A stretch of 55,404 bases of DNA from Dechloromonas sp. (GTDB lineage: Bacteria; Pseudomonadota; Gammaproteobacteria; Burkholderiales; Rhodocyclaceae). A program made the position numbers and the translations under genes. Positions 20,801 to 29,490 of this stretch are shown in pieces; position 1 is the stretch's first letter; the number at the start of each line of letters is the position of its first letter. The notes beneath the pieces are model-generated. The model was not told the DNA's origin, did no database searches, and worked only from the letters and a program-made list of their open reading frames with translations. The stretch is taken from contig JAQUAX010000019.1 in NCBI GenBank assembly GCA_028687035.1, forward strand, positions 1 through 55,404, written 5' to 3'.

Positions 20801-22482
20801 ATGTCGTGCGTGTTCAGCAGGTTCGGCTTCGGACCGATGAAGGAAACCAGCGACATGACCAGTTCTTCGCGGATCGGGTCGATCGGCGGATTGGTCACCT
20901 GCGCGAACAGCTGCTTGAAGTAGGTGTAAAGGGTCTTGTTCTTCTTCGACAGCACCGGCAGCGAAGAGTCGGTACCCATCGAGCCGGTCGGCTCCTCGCC
21001 GTTCTGCACCATCGGCTCGAGGATGACCTTGATGTCTTCCTGGGTGTAGCCGAAGGCCTGCTGGCGATCGAGCAGCGACGCAGCGGCAGCGGCCGGCCGT
21101 TCGGCACTGCACTGGACTTCGTCGAGCTTGATGCGGATCTTCTCGATCCACTCGCGGTAGGGCTTGGCATTGGCCAGGGAATTCTTCAGCTCCTGGTCGT
21201 CGATGATGCGGCCCTGTTCCATGTCGATCAGGAACATCTTGCCCGGCTGCAGGCGCCACTTCTTGACGATCTTCTTTTCCGGAATCGGCAGCACGCCGGA
21301 TTCGGAAGCCATGACCACGAGGTCGTCGTCGGTGACCAGATAGCGGGCCGGACGCAGACCGTTGCGGTCGAGCGTCGCACCGATCTGGCGGCCGTCGGTG
21401 AAGGCCACGGCGGCGGGGCCGTCCCACGGCTCCATCATCGCGGCATGGTATTCGTAGAAGGCGCGACGGTTCTCGTCCATCGTCGTGTGCTTTTCCCAGG
21501 CTTCCGGGATCATCAGCATCACGGCCTGGGCCAGCGAGTAGCCGCCGCCCATGACGAGCAGTTCGAGCGCGTTGTCGAAGGATGCGGAGTCCGACTGGCC
21601 GGGATAATGCAGCGGCCAGACCTTCTTCAGGTCGTCGCCGAGGATGGGTGAGGAAATCGCCTGCTCGCGCGCCTTGAACCAGTTGACGTTGCCGCGCACC
21701 GTGTTGATTTCGCCGTTGTGGGCGATGTAACGGAACGGGTGGGCGAGGTCCCAGGTCGGGAAGGTGTTGGTCGAGAAGCGCTGGTGCACCAGGGCGAGCG
21801 CCGAAACGGTGCGCTTGTCCTGCAGGTCGAGGTAATACACGCCGACCTGGTCGGCCAGCAGCAGACCCTTGTAGTTCACGGTCCGGGCCGAGAACGAGGG
21901 CACGTAGAATTCCTGGCCGTGCTTCAGCTTCAGCGACTTGATCGCGTTGGCGGCCCGGCGGCGGATGATGTACAGCTTGCGCTCGAGCGCGTCGGTGACG
22001 AAAACGTCCGGACCGCGGCCGACGAAGACCTGGCGGATCACCGGCTCCTTGGCGCGCACGGTCGGCGACATCGGCATGTCACGATTGACCGGCACGTCGC
22101 GCCAGCCGAGCACGACCTGACCTTCGGCCTGGACCGAACGCTCGATTTCCTCGATGCAGGCGTGGCGGGAAGCGGCCTCCTGCGGCAGGAAGACCATGCC
22201 GACCCCGTACTCGCCGACTGGCGGCAGTTCGACGCCCTGCTTGGCCATCTCCTCGCGGTAGAACTGGTCCGGAATCTGGATCAGGATACCCGCACCGTCA
22301 CCCTGCAACGGGTCGGCACCGACCGCGCCCCGGTGGTCCAGGTTTTTGAGGATCAACAAACCCTGCTCGACGATGTTGTGGGTCTTCTGTCCCTTGACAT
22401 GGGCCACGAAGCCCACGCCGCAAGCATCGTGCTCGTTGGCGGGGTCGTACAAACCCTGCCGCTCAGGTACTGCCGGTTCCAT
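17845..22482 (-). CDS. gltB: Glutamate synthase (NADPH) large chain
   Basis: GOGAT alpha subunit: hydrolyses glutamine, channels ammonia and makes glutamate from 2-oxoglutarate. About 1545 residues. The N-terminal class II amidotransferase nucleophile is the Cys of [12 protein letters not shown], so a short propeptide must be removed. The central and FMN domains include [12 protein letters not shown] and [13 protein letters not shown], the 3Fe-4S cysteines lie in [17 protein letters not shown], and the C-terminal GXGXG beta-helix ends the chain. Two in-frame ATGs occur: 22491 has GAAGGA directly against it (spacing 0), while 22482 ([14 protein letters not shown]) has it at 9 bases, so I chose 22482; 22491 remains possible. 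It is transcribed from a good sigma70 promoter with a terminator-like hairpin in the leader. Confidence 0.97.
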   Translation of the reverse strand: MEPAVPERQGLYDPANEHDACGVGFVAHVKGQKTHNIVEQGLLILKNLDHRGAVGADPLQGDGAGILIQIPDQFYREEMAKQGVELPPVGEYGVGMVFLPQEAASRHACIEEIERSVQAEGQVVLGWRDVPVNRDMPMSPTVRAKEPVIRQVFVGRGPDVFVTDALERKLYIIRRRAANAIKSLKLKHGQEFYVPSFSARTVNYKGLLLADQVGVYYLDLQDKRTVSALALVHQRFSTNTFPTWDLAHPFRYIAHNGEINTVRGNVNWFKAREQAISSPILGDDLKKVWPLHYPGQSDSASFDNALELLVMGGGYSLAQAVMLMIPEAWEKHTTMDENRRAFYEYHAAMMEPWDGPAAVAFTDGRQIGATLDRNGLRPARYLVTDDDLVVMASESGVLPIPEKKIVKKWRLQPGKMFLIDMEQGRIIDDQELKNSLANAKPYREWIEKIRIKLDEVQCSAERPAAAAASLLDRQQAFGYTQEDIKVILEPMVQNGEEPTGSMGTDSSLPVLSKKNKTLYTYFKQLFAQVTNPPIDPIREELVMSLVSFIGPKPNLLNTHDINPPIRLEVAQPVLSFADIEKLRNIEKHTSGKFRSFELDICYPVAWGKEGIEARLASLAADAEDAVRSGANILIVSDRKVDAEHVAIPALLATSTIHQHLVKKGLRTSTGLVVETGSARETHHFALLGGYGAEAVHPYLVFESIDTLAKGDAEKAEKFAKNYIKAVGKGLCKVMSKMGISTYMSYTGAQIFEAIGLKKDFIEKYFTGTPSNVEGIGVFEVAEEAIRLHKEAFSADPVLANMLDAGGEYAFRIRGEEHMWTPDSIAKLQHATRSNKYETYKEYAKLINDQSKRHLTLRGLFEFKPQGAPVPLDEVESAKEIVKRFATGAMSLGSISTEAHTTLAIAMNRIGGKSNTGEGGEDAKRFVPLKAGQKLSEVIGASRIERDYEFKDGDSLRSAIKQVASGRFGVTTEYLVNADQIQIKMAQGAKPGEGGQLPGHKVSEYIGFLRHSVPGVGLISPPPHHDIYSIEDLAQLIHDLKNANSRASISVKLVSEVGVGTVAAGVAKAKADHVVIAGFDGGTGASPVSSIKHAGTPWELGLSETQQTLVLNRLRSRIRVQVDGQMKTGRDVVIGALLGADEFGFATAPLVVEGCIMMRKCHLNTCPVGVATQDPELRKRFSGQPEHVVNYFFFVAEEVRELMAQLGIRKFDDLVGRVDLLDMRAGIEHWKAKGLDFSKIFYQPNVPAEEPRRHTDVQDHGLAKALDHKLIEQAKPALEKGAKVQIETSIINVNRTCGTMLSGEVARRYGHAGLPDDTIHVKLTGTAGQAFGAFLAKGVTLELTGEGNDYVGKGLSGGRIIIKPSPDFRGDTQQNIIVGNTVMYGATEGEAFLAGVGGERFCVRNSGATAVVEGVGDHGCEYMTGGTVVVLGMTGRNFAAGMSGGIAYVLDEDGSFKNRCNLAQVALEKVLPASRHAAGEPLHRGLADETQLKELVTRHAEYTGSRTAKQILANWDVYREKFVKVYPHEYKRALTELAAAAQKEAA

Positions 22483-22531
22483 CACACGCATTCCTTCAAA
22501 GTACTTGGCCGCTGCAACCCGGCCAATGATG

Positions 22532-22564
22532 AAAAAAGCCGAACGCCCGTTTCGACGCGTCGGC
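22532..22564 (-). terminator. Terminator-like hairpin in the gltB leader (possible attenuator)
   Basis: On the minus strand GCCGA-CGC pairs with GCG-T-TCGGC (one bulge), followed by six U (A run 22532-22537 on +). It lies after the gltB promoter (22588-22615) and 41-50 bases before gltB. It could end aroB readthrough, but transcripts from the gltB promoter also cross it, so control by antitermination is possible. Confidence 0.6.
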
Positions 22565-22587
22565 CTGTACGAAAATTAGAGGCAACC

Positions 22588-22615
22588 ATTAAATATACTG
22601 GGAAACCCCTGTCAA
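22588..22615 (-). promoter_or_regulatory. Sigma70-type promoter of gltBD
   Basis: On the minus strand a consensus -35 TTGACA (22615-22610) is followed after 16 bases by -10 TTTAAT (22593-22588). The predicted start is near 22581, giving a leader of about 90-100 bases. It lies in the 177-base gap between aroB and gltB. Confidence 0.7.
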
Positions 22616-22668
22616 TTCAAGATGCTGCGACGCACCAATCCGGCACGTCACTGCATTGTCCTCACCAC

Positions 22669-23763
22669 TCAGGTGCATCTGGCCTCGATCGCCGCACCGA
22701 TCAATCCACTATCGGCCACCTCCGAAACCACCGCCCGACCGATGTCCTGCAGCAACACCAGCCGCAGCCGGCCGTCCTGTACCTTCTTGTCGTGGCTCAT
22801 CAGATCGAGATAACGCGCCACACCGAGCGCCGCACCGCGCACCGGCAAACCGGCCCGGGCGAACAGACGTTCGATGCGCTCGACCTGCCCGGCGTTCAAC
22901 CAGCCAAGACGGCACGACAGTTCTGCAGCAATTAACGTGCCGCCAGCCACCGCTTCGCCGTGCAGCCATTCGCCGTAGCCCAACCCGGTCTCGATCGCAT
23001 GCCCGAAGGTATGGCCCAGGTTGAGCAAGGCCCGCTCACCGGATTCGCGCTCATCGGCCGCAACAACGTCGGCCTTGTTGGCACAGGAGCGGTGTACCGC
23101 ATATGCCAACGCATTCCGGTCGCGCTCCAGCAATTTTTCGAGATTGGCCTCGAGCCAGACGAAGAACTCCGGATCCCGGATCAGGCCGTACTTGATGACC
23201 TCCGACAGCCCGGCCTTCAGTTCCCGATCAGGCAGGGTATCAAGCGTCGAGATGTCGGCCAGCACCAGTTTCGGCTGATAGAAGGCGCCGATCATGTTCT
23301 TGCCGAGCGGATGATTGATCGCCGTCTTGCCGCCGACCGAGGAATCGACCAGCGACAGCAGCGTCGTCGGCACCTGGATGAAGGGCATGCCGCGCTGGTA
23401 ACAGGCTGCAGCGAATCCGCCCATGTCGCCGATCACGCCTCCGCCGAGCGCGATCAGCGTCGTGCTGCGCTCGCAGCGGGCGCCGAGCAGCGCGTCGAAA
23501 ATCAGGTTCAGCGTTTCCCAGGTCTTGAATTGTTCGCCGTCGGGCAGGACCACAGGCAAGACCGAAATTCCGCCGCTTTCCAGCGTCGACCGCAAACGGT
23601 CGAGATAAAGCGGGGCCACGGTCGTATTGGTGACGACGACCGCCTTGCTGCTGCGCACGTGTGGCAGCAGCAGTTCCGGCATCGTAAGGACGCCGGCACC
23701 GATATGGATCGGATAGGACCGCTCGCCGAGAGCGACCTGCAAGGTCTGGATCAGGTTTTGCAT
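22669..23763 (-). CDS. aroB: 3-dehydroquinate synthase
   Basis: Converts DAHP to 3-dehydroquinate, the second step of the shikimate pathway; needs NAD and a divalent metal. 364 residues. Family motifs: [12 protein letters not shown], the NAD-binding [34 protein letters not shown], the metal/substrate segment [12 protein letters not shown] and HGEAVAGG. The start ATG at 23763 lies inside the end of aroK (13-base overlap), so the two are translationally coupled. This follows the widespread pilQ-aroK-aroB order. Confidence 0.98.
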   Translation of the reverse strand: MQNLIQTLQVALGERSYPIHIGAGVLTMPELLLPHVRSSKAVVVTNTTVAPLYLDRLRSTLESGGISVLPVVLPDGEQFKTWETLNLIFDALLGARCERSTTLIALGGGVIGDMGGFAAACYQRGMPFIQVPTTLLSLVDSSVGGKTAINHPLGKNMIGAFYQPKLVLADISTLDTLPDRELKAGLSEVIKYGLIRDPEFFVWLEANLEKLLERDRNALAYAVHRSCANKADVVAADERESGERALLNLGHTFGHAIETGLGYGEWLHGEAVAGGTLIAAELSCRLGWLNAGQVERIERLFARAGLPVRGAALGVARYLDLMSHDKKVQDGRLRLVLLQDIGRAVVSEVADSGLIGAAIEARCT

Positions 23764-24278
23764 AAGCCGTTGAATTCCCTGAGTAGGTACTGGACGATCC
23801 CGGATGCGACCAGATGCGACCCGTCGACCACCAGGTGGGCCGTCTCGCGATAGAGCGGGTCGCGAAGCGTATAGAGCTCCTCGAGACGCGTCAGCGGATC
23901 GGCGACCTGCAACAGCGGGCGGTTGCGGTCGTTGCGCGTGCGCTCGTACAGCAGCACCGGCGGCACATTCAGATAGACGACCCAGCCGGTATCGTGCAGG
24001 CGCTCGCGATTTTCCGCGCGAAGCACGACCCCCCCGCCGGTCGCCAGCACGAGTCCGTCGTCCTCGGTCAGCTCCCGGATGGTCTGGGCCTCGCGCCGGC
24101 GAAAGCCGTCCTCGCCCTCGATCTCGAAGATGGTCGGGATCGGGACCCCGGTCCGTTCGACGATTTCATGGTCGGAGTCATAGAAGGGACGCCCCAGGCG
24201 CCTCGCCAACTGACGCCCCACGGTCGTCTTGCCGGCCCCCATCAGGCCGATCAGATAGATGTTTCGACGATTTTCCAC
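23751..24278 (-). CDS. aroK: Shikimate kinase
   Basis: Phosphorylates shikimate at the 3-hydroxyl with ATP. 175 residues. P-loop [13 protein letters not shown] is near 11-23, the shikimate-binding [11 protein letters not shown] follows, then FRRREAQT and the [12 protein letters not shown] glycine segment; the lid is in [11 protein letters not shown]. The start is a GTG at 24278. A TAGAAT box lies only about 6 bases before it on the minus strand and no Shine-Dalgarno is visible, so a leaderless message is possible; a pilQ terminator separates it from the pil genes. It overlaps aroB by 13 bases. Confidence 0.97.
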   Translation of the reverse strand: MENRRNIYLIGLMGAGKTTVGRQLARRLGRPFYDSDHEIVERTGVPIPTIFEIEGEDGFRRREAQTIRELTEDDGLVLATGGGVVLRAENRERLHDTGWVVYLNVPPVLLYERTRNDRNRPLLQVADPLTRLEELYTLRDPLYRETAHLVVDGSHLVASGIVQYLLREFNGLCKT

Positions 24279-24310
24279 GCCCGGATTCTAGCCGACTAAG
24301 GCCCGCAGAC

Positions 24311-24339
24311 AAAAAATAAGGGCCGGCTGGGCCGGCCCT
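24311..24339 (-). terminator. Terminator after pilQ
   Basis: A 9-bp stem AGGGCCGGC/GCCGGCCCT (24319-24327, 24331-24339) with loop TGG; the minus-strand transcript then runs into a U-rich stretch (A-rich 24311-24318 on +). A second small stem ACCCGA/TCGGGT (24344-24360) lies just before it. It ends the pilMNOPQ operon ahead of aroK. Confidence 0.85.
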
Positions 24340-24360
24340 GATCACCCGAAAGACTCGGGT

Positions 24361-26472
24361 TCAATCGACGCGCATCTTGTCCGAAACGATGCGCGGCGTG
24401 ATGAAGACCAGCAATTCGCGGCGCGTCTTGGTATCGCTACGCACCTTGAACAGCCAGCCCAGGCCCGGGATATCGCCGAGCAGCGGCACCTTCTCCGTCG
24501 TATTCGAATTGTTCGTGACATAAACACCGCCGATGACGACTGTACCGCCATTCTCGACAACCACGTTGGTCTCGACAATTGAACTTTTCAGAGGGGGGTT
24601 ACCGTTCCGCTCATTCGTCCAATCCGGCTCCTCCTTCTTGATCACCAGCGCCATCCGGACCGTGCCTTCCGGCGTGATCTGCGGCGTGACTTCGAGCGAC
24701 AGCTTGGCCGACTTGAACGCTACGGTCGCTGGCGAATTGACGGTCCCCGGGGTCACATAAGGAACCTCGGTACCGTCCTCGATCTTGGCCTTGACGTTGT
24801 TGGCGGTGATCACGCGCGGACTGGAGACCACCTTGCCGCCGCCGTCGGTTTCCAGCGCCGCCAACTCCAAATTCAGAATACGGGTTAGCGACGAATTGAA
24901 CAGCGAGAAGGCCAAGGTGCCGCCAGCGTTGGAATAAGAGGGCAGGTTTACCCCTACCGTGCTATTCGAGGTTTGACCCGTCGTTCCGACAACCCCCCCG
25001 GCCACACCCCAGTTACCAAGTCCGCTGACGCTGCCAGGAGTTCTCTGCATAACACTGCGGAAATTCAATTTCGCACCGAGATCACGATTGAAATTGTCAT
25101 TCGCCTCAACGACGCGCGCCTCGATCAGCACCTGCCGGGCCCCGACATCGACCGCCTTTATGAAGTTGCGGATTTCCTCCAGCTTGGAAGGAATGTCGTT
25201 GATGAAGATGATATTGGTCTGCGGATCGGCCACCGCGCTACCGCGCTTGGTCAGGATGCGTTGCGTTGCGCCGGCCGGCTGCCCCGGCACTGCGACACCG
25301 GCAAGCAGTCGGGCAACATCGACAGCTCGCTGGTAATTGAGCTGGAACTGTTCCATGCGCAGCGGCTCGAGTTCGTTGATCTGCTGCTTGGCTTCGTATT
25401 CCAGTTTTTCGCGGGTGGCGATCTCGTCACGCGGGGCAATCATGATGATGTTGCCCTTCTTGCGCATGTCCAGCCCCTTCTGCTGGAAGATGATGTCGAT
25501 GACCTGATCGGCCGGCACATCCTTTAGCACCAGCGTCGTCGTACCGCCGACCGTCTCGCTGATCACAGCGTTCAGACCGAGTTCTTCGGCCATCAGGCGC
25601 AGCAACGCGCGAACGTCCCCATTCTGATAGTTGATGCTGACGCGCGGCCCTTGGTAGCCGATCTTGCTCCCCTGAACCAGCTTGTTCGGGTCCTCGACGA
25701 TACGCTTGACCTCGACGACGAACTGGTTGTCGCTCTGGTAGGCGTTGTGCTCCCACAAGCCCTGCGGCGTGATCGTCATCCGGACGTTGTCGCCGATCGC
25801 CTTGGTCTCGACCGCCGTGACCGGCGTCGCGAAGTCGGTGACATCCAGCTTGCGCCGCAGATGATCCGGTACCGAGGTTTTCATGAAGTCCACGATCAGT
25901 GACTGGCCTTGCTGCCGGATGTCGATTCCCGTCCCGCTGTCGCTCAGATCGACGATCACGCGACCCTCGCCGTCCTTGCCGCGCCGGAACATTACATCGC
26001 GCAGCGCGTGCTTGGCGCCGACCAGGCTTTCCTCCGCGAAACGGGTCGAGCGCTGAACCACCGTATCGGTCAGACGAGCAATCGGCGACAGCGTGACATA
26101 CAGCGACTTGCCTTCGAGACGGGTCGCGTAATTCATGGTGCGATCGAGATTCAGCACGAGACGCGTCCGGTCGCCCACCTGCACGACATTCATGCTGCGC
26201 AGATCCCCCTCGTTGAAGACCTGAGTGGTCTTGCCAAGCGCGTTGGCCGTCGAGTTGAAATCGATCGCGACCTTCGCCGGATTGGCGACGCTGAACGCCG
26301 CCGGCGGCGCAGCGAGCGCCTCCTTCAAATCAACCCGGACCGCGACGTCACTTCCCTGGCGGGCGACATTGACCGACTCGATCGCATTGGCGGGAATTGT
26401 CTGGGCTTGCGCCGGCAAAGTCAGGGCAAGGCAGGCCGAGGCGGCAAGCAGTGCATTGTTGATCCATTTCAT
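24361..26472 (-). CDS. pilQ: Type IV pilus secretin PilQ
   Basis: Outer-membrane secretin channel through which the type IV pilus passes. 703 residues with a cleavable signal peptide (ALLAASACLALTLPAQAQ). Two AMIN peptidoglycan-binding domains follow (about 25-230), then N0/STN-like and N1 domains (about 290-430, GDVRALLRLMAEELGLNAVI and the NIIFINDIP strand) and the secretin core to the end (VVSSPRVITANNVKAKIEDG, VTPQITPEG, GGTVVIGGVY, VPLLGDIPGLGWLF). A Gly/Ser/Thr-rich stretch (about 490-520) precedes the core. Its ATG overlaps the pilP stop by four bases, and it is the last gene of pilMNOPQ, closed by a terminator. Confidence 0.98.
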   Translation of the reverse strand: MKWINNALLAASACLALTLPAQAQTIPANAIESVNVARQGSDVAVRVDLKEALAAPPAAFSVANPAKVAIDFNSTANALGKTTQVFNEGDLRSMNVVQVGDRTRLVLNLDRTMNYATRLEGKSLYVTLSPIARLTDTVVQRSTRFAEESLVGAKHALRDVMFRRGKDGEGRVIVDLSDSGTGIDIRQQGQSLIVDFMKTSVPDHLRRKLDVTDFATPVTAVETKAIGDNVRMTITPQGLWEHNAYQSDNQFVVEVKRIVEDPNKLVQGSKIGYQGPRVSINYQNGDVRALLRLMAEELGLNAVISETVGGTTTLVLKDVPADQVIDIIFQQKGLDMRKKGNIIMIAPRDEIATREKLEYEAKQQINELEPLRMEQFQLNYQRAVDVARLLAGVAVPGQPAGATQRILTKRGSAVADPQTNIIFINDIPSKLEEIRNFIKAVDVGARQVLIEARVVEANDNFNRDLGAKLNFRSVMQRTPGSVSGLGNWGVAGGVVGTTGQTSNSTVGVNLPSYSNAGGTLAFSLFNSSLTRILNLELAALETDGGGKVVSSPRVITANNVKAKIEDGTEVPYVTPGTVNSPATVAFKSAKLSLEVTPQITPEGTVRMALVIKKEEPDWTNERNGNPPLKSSIVETNVVVENGGTVVIGGVYVTNNSNTTEKVPLLGDIPGLGWLFKVRSDTKTRRELLVFITPRIVSDKMRVD

Positions 26473-27017
26473 TTGTTGCTTCCCTCCTTGGTCTGCAGAT
26501 ACAGCGAACTCTTGCGCTCGCTCCAGTCCCCCGCAGAATCCTGTATCAATTCCCGCAATTGGATTTCGTTTTCGCTCACCCTGGTGACGACACCGAAATC
26601 GAGCCCCATGTAGTCGCCGACCTTGACCTGCTTGACCTTGTCTTCGACCTGAACCACGGCCATCGGCTGCTTGTTGACGTTCAGGAAACCGATCATGCGC
26701 AGGGATTCGAGCGGATACTTCTCCAGCAGACTGTTGCGCAAGTCGCGCGCCTCGAAGTCGGGCTGAAGTCCGCCGCCCTTACCGCTTCCCTGGCGATACT
26801 TGGACTCCGGCTCTATTTTGCCGGGGCGGAAGGGGTCCATCTGCCCCTCCTGTTCGTACGGGACCGGCTCGTAGGGCTTCACCTCAGGCAGCTTCGGCAC
26901 ATTGCCGCGCAGGTCCTTGGTGTTCTCGGCCATCCACTGCCTCAGCTCCTCATGGTCACCGTCCGCGCAGGCGCCGAGGAGACAGCACAATACGACGAGC
27001 AATGCATGCTTTCTCAC
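26469..27017 (-). CDS. pilP: Type IV pilus inner-membrane lipoprotein PilP
   Basis: 182-residue lipoprotein that links the PilNO inner-membrane complex to the secretin PilQ. The signal ends in lipobox LLGAC (lipidated Cys17), followed by a long flexible, Pro- and Lys-rich stretch (PKLPEVKPYEPVPYEQEGQM) and the C-terminal beta domain (YPLESLRMIGFLNVNKQPMAVVQVEDKV, GLDFGVVTRVSENEIQLREL). It overlaps pilO and pilQ by four bases on each side, so all are made in one operon. Confidence 0.96.
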   Translation of the reverse strand: MRKHALLVVLCCLLGACADGDHEELRQWMAENTKDLRGNVPKLPEVKPYEPVPYEQEGQMDPFRPGKIEPESKYRQGSGKGGGLQPDFEARDLRNSLLEKYPLESLRMIGFLNVNKQPMAVVQVEDKVKQVKVGDYMGLDFGVVTRVSENEIQLRELIQDSAGDWSERKSSLYLQTKEGSNK

Positions 27018-27688
27018 TTTGCCCCTCCCGGCTTCTTGTGCTTGGCCAATTCTTCTTCATCCAGATAGCGGAAGGTCTTGGTCGTCGCATCGAGCGAAAG
27101 CACCGTCGCATCCTTGCCAACCGGGGTGATCGATATGTTGTTCAGCGTGACGATGCGCGGCAGCTTGGCGATATCCGCAGCAAATGCGCCGATGTCGTGG
27201 TAGCTGCCGTTAATCTTCACCGAGACCGGTAGTTCCGCGTAGAAGTCCTTGACCTGCTCCTGGCCCGGGCGGAACAGATCGAACTGCAGACCGCGCCCAA
27301 GGCCAGCCTGGTTGATCTCAATCAGCAAGGCCTCGATTTCCGACTTGTTCGGCAATTGCTTCAACAGCGCACCGAAGGAGCGGTCGATTTCGGCCAGTTG
27401 CTGGATATGCAGGTCGAGATTGACGGCCTGCCGCTTCTTGTCGATGTACTGCTGTTTCAGGCTTGCCTCTTCCTGCTGCTTGCTCTCGAGCTCAAGCCAC
27501 TGGTCGCTCCACAGGAACCACCAGCCGGCGGCGAGCAGAGCCACGAACAGGCCGAACAGGAGAGTGATTTTCGGAACGAGGGGCCACGCGGCCGGATCAT
27601 TGGGATTCAGATAGCGAAAATCATCGGCGATCGCCTGAAAATCAATCTTGGGCAGGGACGTCGGAAGGGTTACGGATTTGGCTTTCAT
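27014..27688 (-). CDS. pilO: Type IV pilus inner-membrane alignment protein PilO
   Basis: 224 residues. The start is the ATG at 27688 (MKAKSVTLPTSLPKIDFQ), which overlaps the pilN stop in ATGA; longer upstream frame is not supported. A short cytoplasmic N-terminus is followed by one transmembrane helix (ITLLFGLFVALLAAGWWFLW, about 46-65), a periplasmic coiled coil and a ferredoxin-like domain (YAELPVSVKINGSYHDIGAF). PilO pairs with PilN and PilP. It lies within the tight pilMNOPQ operon. Confidence 0.96.
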   Translation of the reverse strand: MKAKSVTLPTSLPKIDFQAIADDFRYLNPNDPAAWPLVPKITLLFGLFVALLAAGWWFLWSDQWLELESKQQEEASLKQQYIDKKRQAVNLDLHIQQLAEIDRSFGALLKQLPNKSEIEALLIEINQAGLGRGLQFDLFRPGQEQVKDFYAELPVSVKINGSYHDIGAFAADIAKLPRIVTLNNISITPVGKDATVLSLDATTKTFRYLDEEELAKHKKPGGAK

Positions 27689-28254
27689 TGCTTTTTCGCC
27701 CCTTCCTCCGGCTTCGCGCGGGTCAGCACGAAATTCATGCCGAATTCGTTGATTCGCCGACCATTCAGCACGGCAGCCTTGGTCTCGATCAACTGCGGGC
27801 TCTCCAGCCACGGCGAGGCCTCGAGATTCCGCATCAACGCCGAAACACGGGCATTCGACTGGGCGTAACCCGTGATATTGATCCGCAGCCCGTCCTGCTT
27901 CAGCGATTTCAGATAAACCCCCTCGGGAACCTGCTTGACCAGTTCGCTGAGCAGATAGACGGTTTCACCGCGATCCCGCTGCAGGTTCTCGATGATCTGT
28001 TTGCGCGCCAGCAGTGCCTGGGTCTGCTCCTTCAGGCGCTTGATCTGCTCGAGTTGCTTGTTCAGCACGGCAATTTCCTGTTTCAGGAAATCGTTGCGAC
28101 TGTCTTGGTTGCTGATCGCACTGCCGATCAGCGTATAGACGGCGAACACGACCAGGGCACCGAGCACCGCGACCAAGCCGCACAGCATGTAAAACTGCTC
28201 GCGCCGGGCTTTCTTGGCTTCGGCCCGATGCGGAAGGAGGTTGATGCGGATCAT
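27685..28254 (-). CDS. pilN: Type IV pilus inner-membrane alignment protein PilN
   Basis: 189 residues beginning MIRINLLPHREA-like (MIRINLLPHRAEAKKARREQ), the conserved cytoplasmic N-terminal segment that binds PilM. One transmembrane helix follows (about 23-45), then a periplasmic coiled coil and a fold similar to PilO. The four-base overlaps with pilM and pilO indicate coupled translation and fixed stoichiometry of the alignment complex. Confidence 0.97.
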   Translation of the reverse strand: MIRINLLPHRAEAKKARREQFYMLCGLVAVLGALVVFAVYTLIGSAISNQDSRNDFLKQEIAVLNKQLEQIKRLKEQTQALLARKQIIENLQRDRGETVYLLSELVKQVPEGVYLKSLKQDGLRINITGYAQSNARVSALMRNLEASPWLESPQLIETKAAVLNGRRINEFGMNFVLTRAKPEEGAKKQ

Positions 28255-29336
28255 GACGGGTCGAACCTCCGCAAAGCCAGTCCGCAGGCCACCATCAGCG
28301 AGGAGGAATCGGCAAGCAGACTCTTGGGACGCACACGGTCGGACAGCACCATATTGGCGAAAGGATTGGCGATCAAGGTGTTGACCTGAGTCCGCGCGGC
28401 GACGACCTCGTCAATCCCCGGGATGACCGCACATCCGCCGGCCAGCACGATATGGTCGACCTTGTTGTACTGGGTGGAGGTGAAGAAGAACTGCAGGGCG
28501 CGGGACACCTCGAGGGCGAGATTTTCCATGAAGGGATTCAGCAACTCGACCTCGTAGCCTTCCGGCAGGTTGCCGGCACGCTTGGCCGCCTCCGCCTCTT
28601 CGTAGCTCATGCTGTAATGCCGCGCAATATCCTGGCTCAGCTGACTGCCGCCGAAGGCCTGCTCCCGGGAATACACCTGCTGCCCGTTGCGCAGCACGGC
28701 GAGATTCATCACGTTGGCACCGACATCGATCAGCGCGATCGTCTGATTCTTGCCGCCGTCCGGCAGCTGGCGCTCGATCAGCTCGAAGGCGGCCAGCGAC
28801 GCGAAGGACTCGACGTCGATGACAACCGCCTTCAGTCCGGCCGCGTCGGCGACAGCAACCCGGTCTTCGACCCGTTCCTTTTTGGAAGCAGCGATCAGCA
28901 CCTCGAGTTCATCGGGAACTGCCGGCGCCGGTCCGATCACCTGGTAATCCAGGTTGACCTCGTCGATCGCGAACGGGATGTACTGATTGGCTTCGGATTC
29001 GACCTGCGCCTCGAGTTCCTCGTCCCGCAGTCCGGCCGGGACGATGATCTTCTTGGTGATCACCGCGGAACCGGGAAGCGCCATCGCGACGTTGCGCGTC
29101 GAGGTGCCCATGCGCTTCCAGGCCCGCTTGACGCATTCGACGACCCCTTCGAGGTTGGCGATATTGCCGTCAGAAACCGCATCCTTGGGCAACACCTCGA
29201 CGGTGTAGCGCTCGACACGGAACCCCTCCTTCCCGCTGGCGCTCAACTCCACCATCTTGACGGCCGAGGAACTGATGTCCAGGCCCAGCAAGGTGCGCGC
29301 TTTGGGATTTAACAACGCCGAGATATCAAAGCCCAC
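28251..29336 (-). CDS. pilM: Type IV pilus assembly ATPase-like protein PilM
   Basis: Actin-like cytosolic protein that binds the PilN N-terminus and connects the alignment complex to the assembly motors. 361 residues from a GTG at 29336 (VGFDISALLNPKARTLLGLDISSSAVKMVELS). I chose that start because the family begins near LLGLDISS; upstream codons need a TTG at 29384 and look like non-coding AT-rich sequence. Motifs: phosphate-1 GLDISSSAVKMVEL, the ALIDVGANVMNLAVL segment, and ILAGGCAVIPGID near the C-terminus. First gene of the pilMNOPQ operon; divergent from ponA. Confidence 0.95.
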   Translation of the reverse strand: MGFDISALLNPKARTLLGLDISSSAVKMVELSASGKEGFRVERYTVEVLPKDAVSDGNIANLEGVVECVKRAWKRMGTSTRNVAMALPGSAVITKKIIVPAGLRDEELEAQVESEANQYIPFAIDEVNLDYQVIGPAPAVPDELEVLIAASKKERVEDRVAVADAAGLKAVVIDVESFASLAAFELIERQLPDGGKNQTIALIDVGANVMNLAVLRNGQQVYSREQAFGGSQLSQDIARHYSMSYEEAEAAKRAGNLPEGYEVELLNPFMENLALEVSRALQFFFTSTQYNKVDHIVLAGGCAVIPGIDEVVAARTQVNTLIANPFANMVLSDRVRPKSLLADSSSLMVACGLALRRFDPS

Positions 29337-29456
29337 CAGCCCCCCGAAAGTCCTTACAAAATGCGCATTTATAAAAAATATCAATAATTCACTTCAGATG
29401 CTAACAACAAGGAATGTGCCTGTAAAGCACTTTCACGGCAGCAAAACCGGGCAGCG

Positions 29457-29462
29457 TATAAT
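29457..29462 (+). promoter_or_regulatory. -10 box of ponA
   Basis: A perfect TATAAT 28 bases before the ponA TTG start. No good -35 is present at standard spacing (TTTCAC at 29431-29436 is 20 bases away). It supports the downstream start choice for ponA, since any start upstream of it would be outside the transcript. Confidence 0.45.
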
Positions 29463-29490
29463 CCGCGCAAATCCTAACCGGCAGAACATC

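Noticed and set aside
18526..21651. Long open frame antisense to gltB
   Set aside because: Same GC-driven effect; gltB is unambiguous and the antisense protein is low in recognisable features.
22484..22589. A 35-codon frame ([12 protein letters not shown]...) in the gltB leader, ending on the gltB start
   Set aside because: Its ATG overlaps the -10 box (22588-22593), so it would lie before the predicted transcription start; codons give no known peptide and it crosses the terminator stem.
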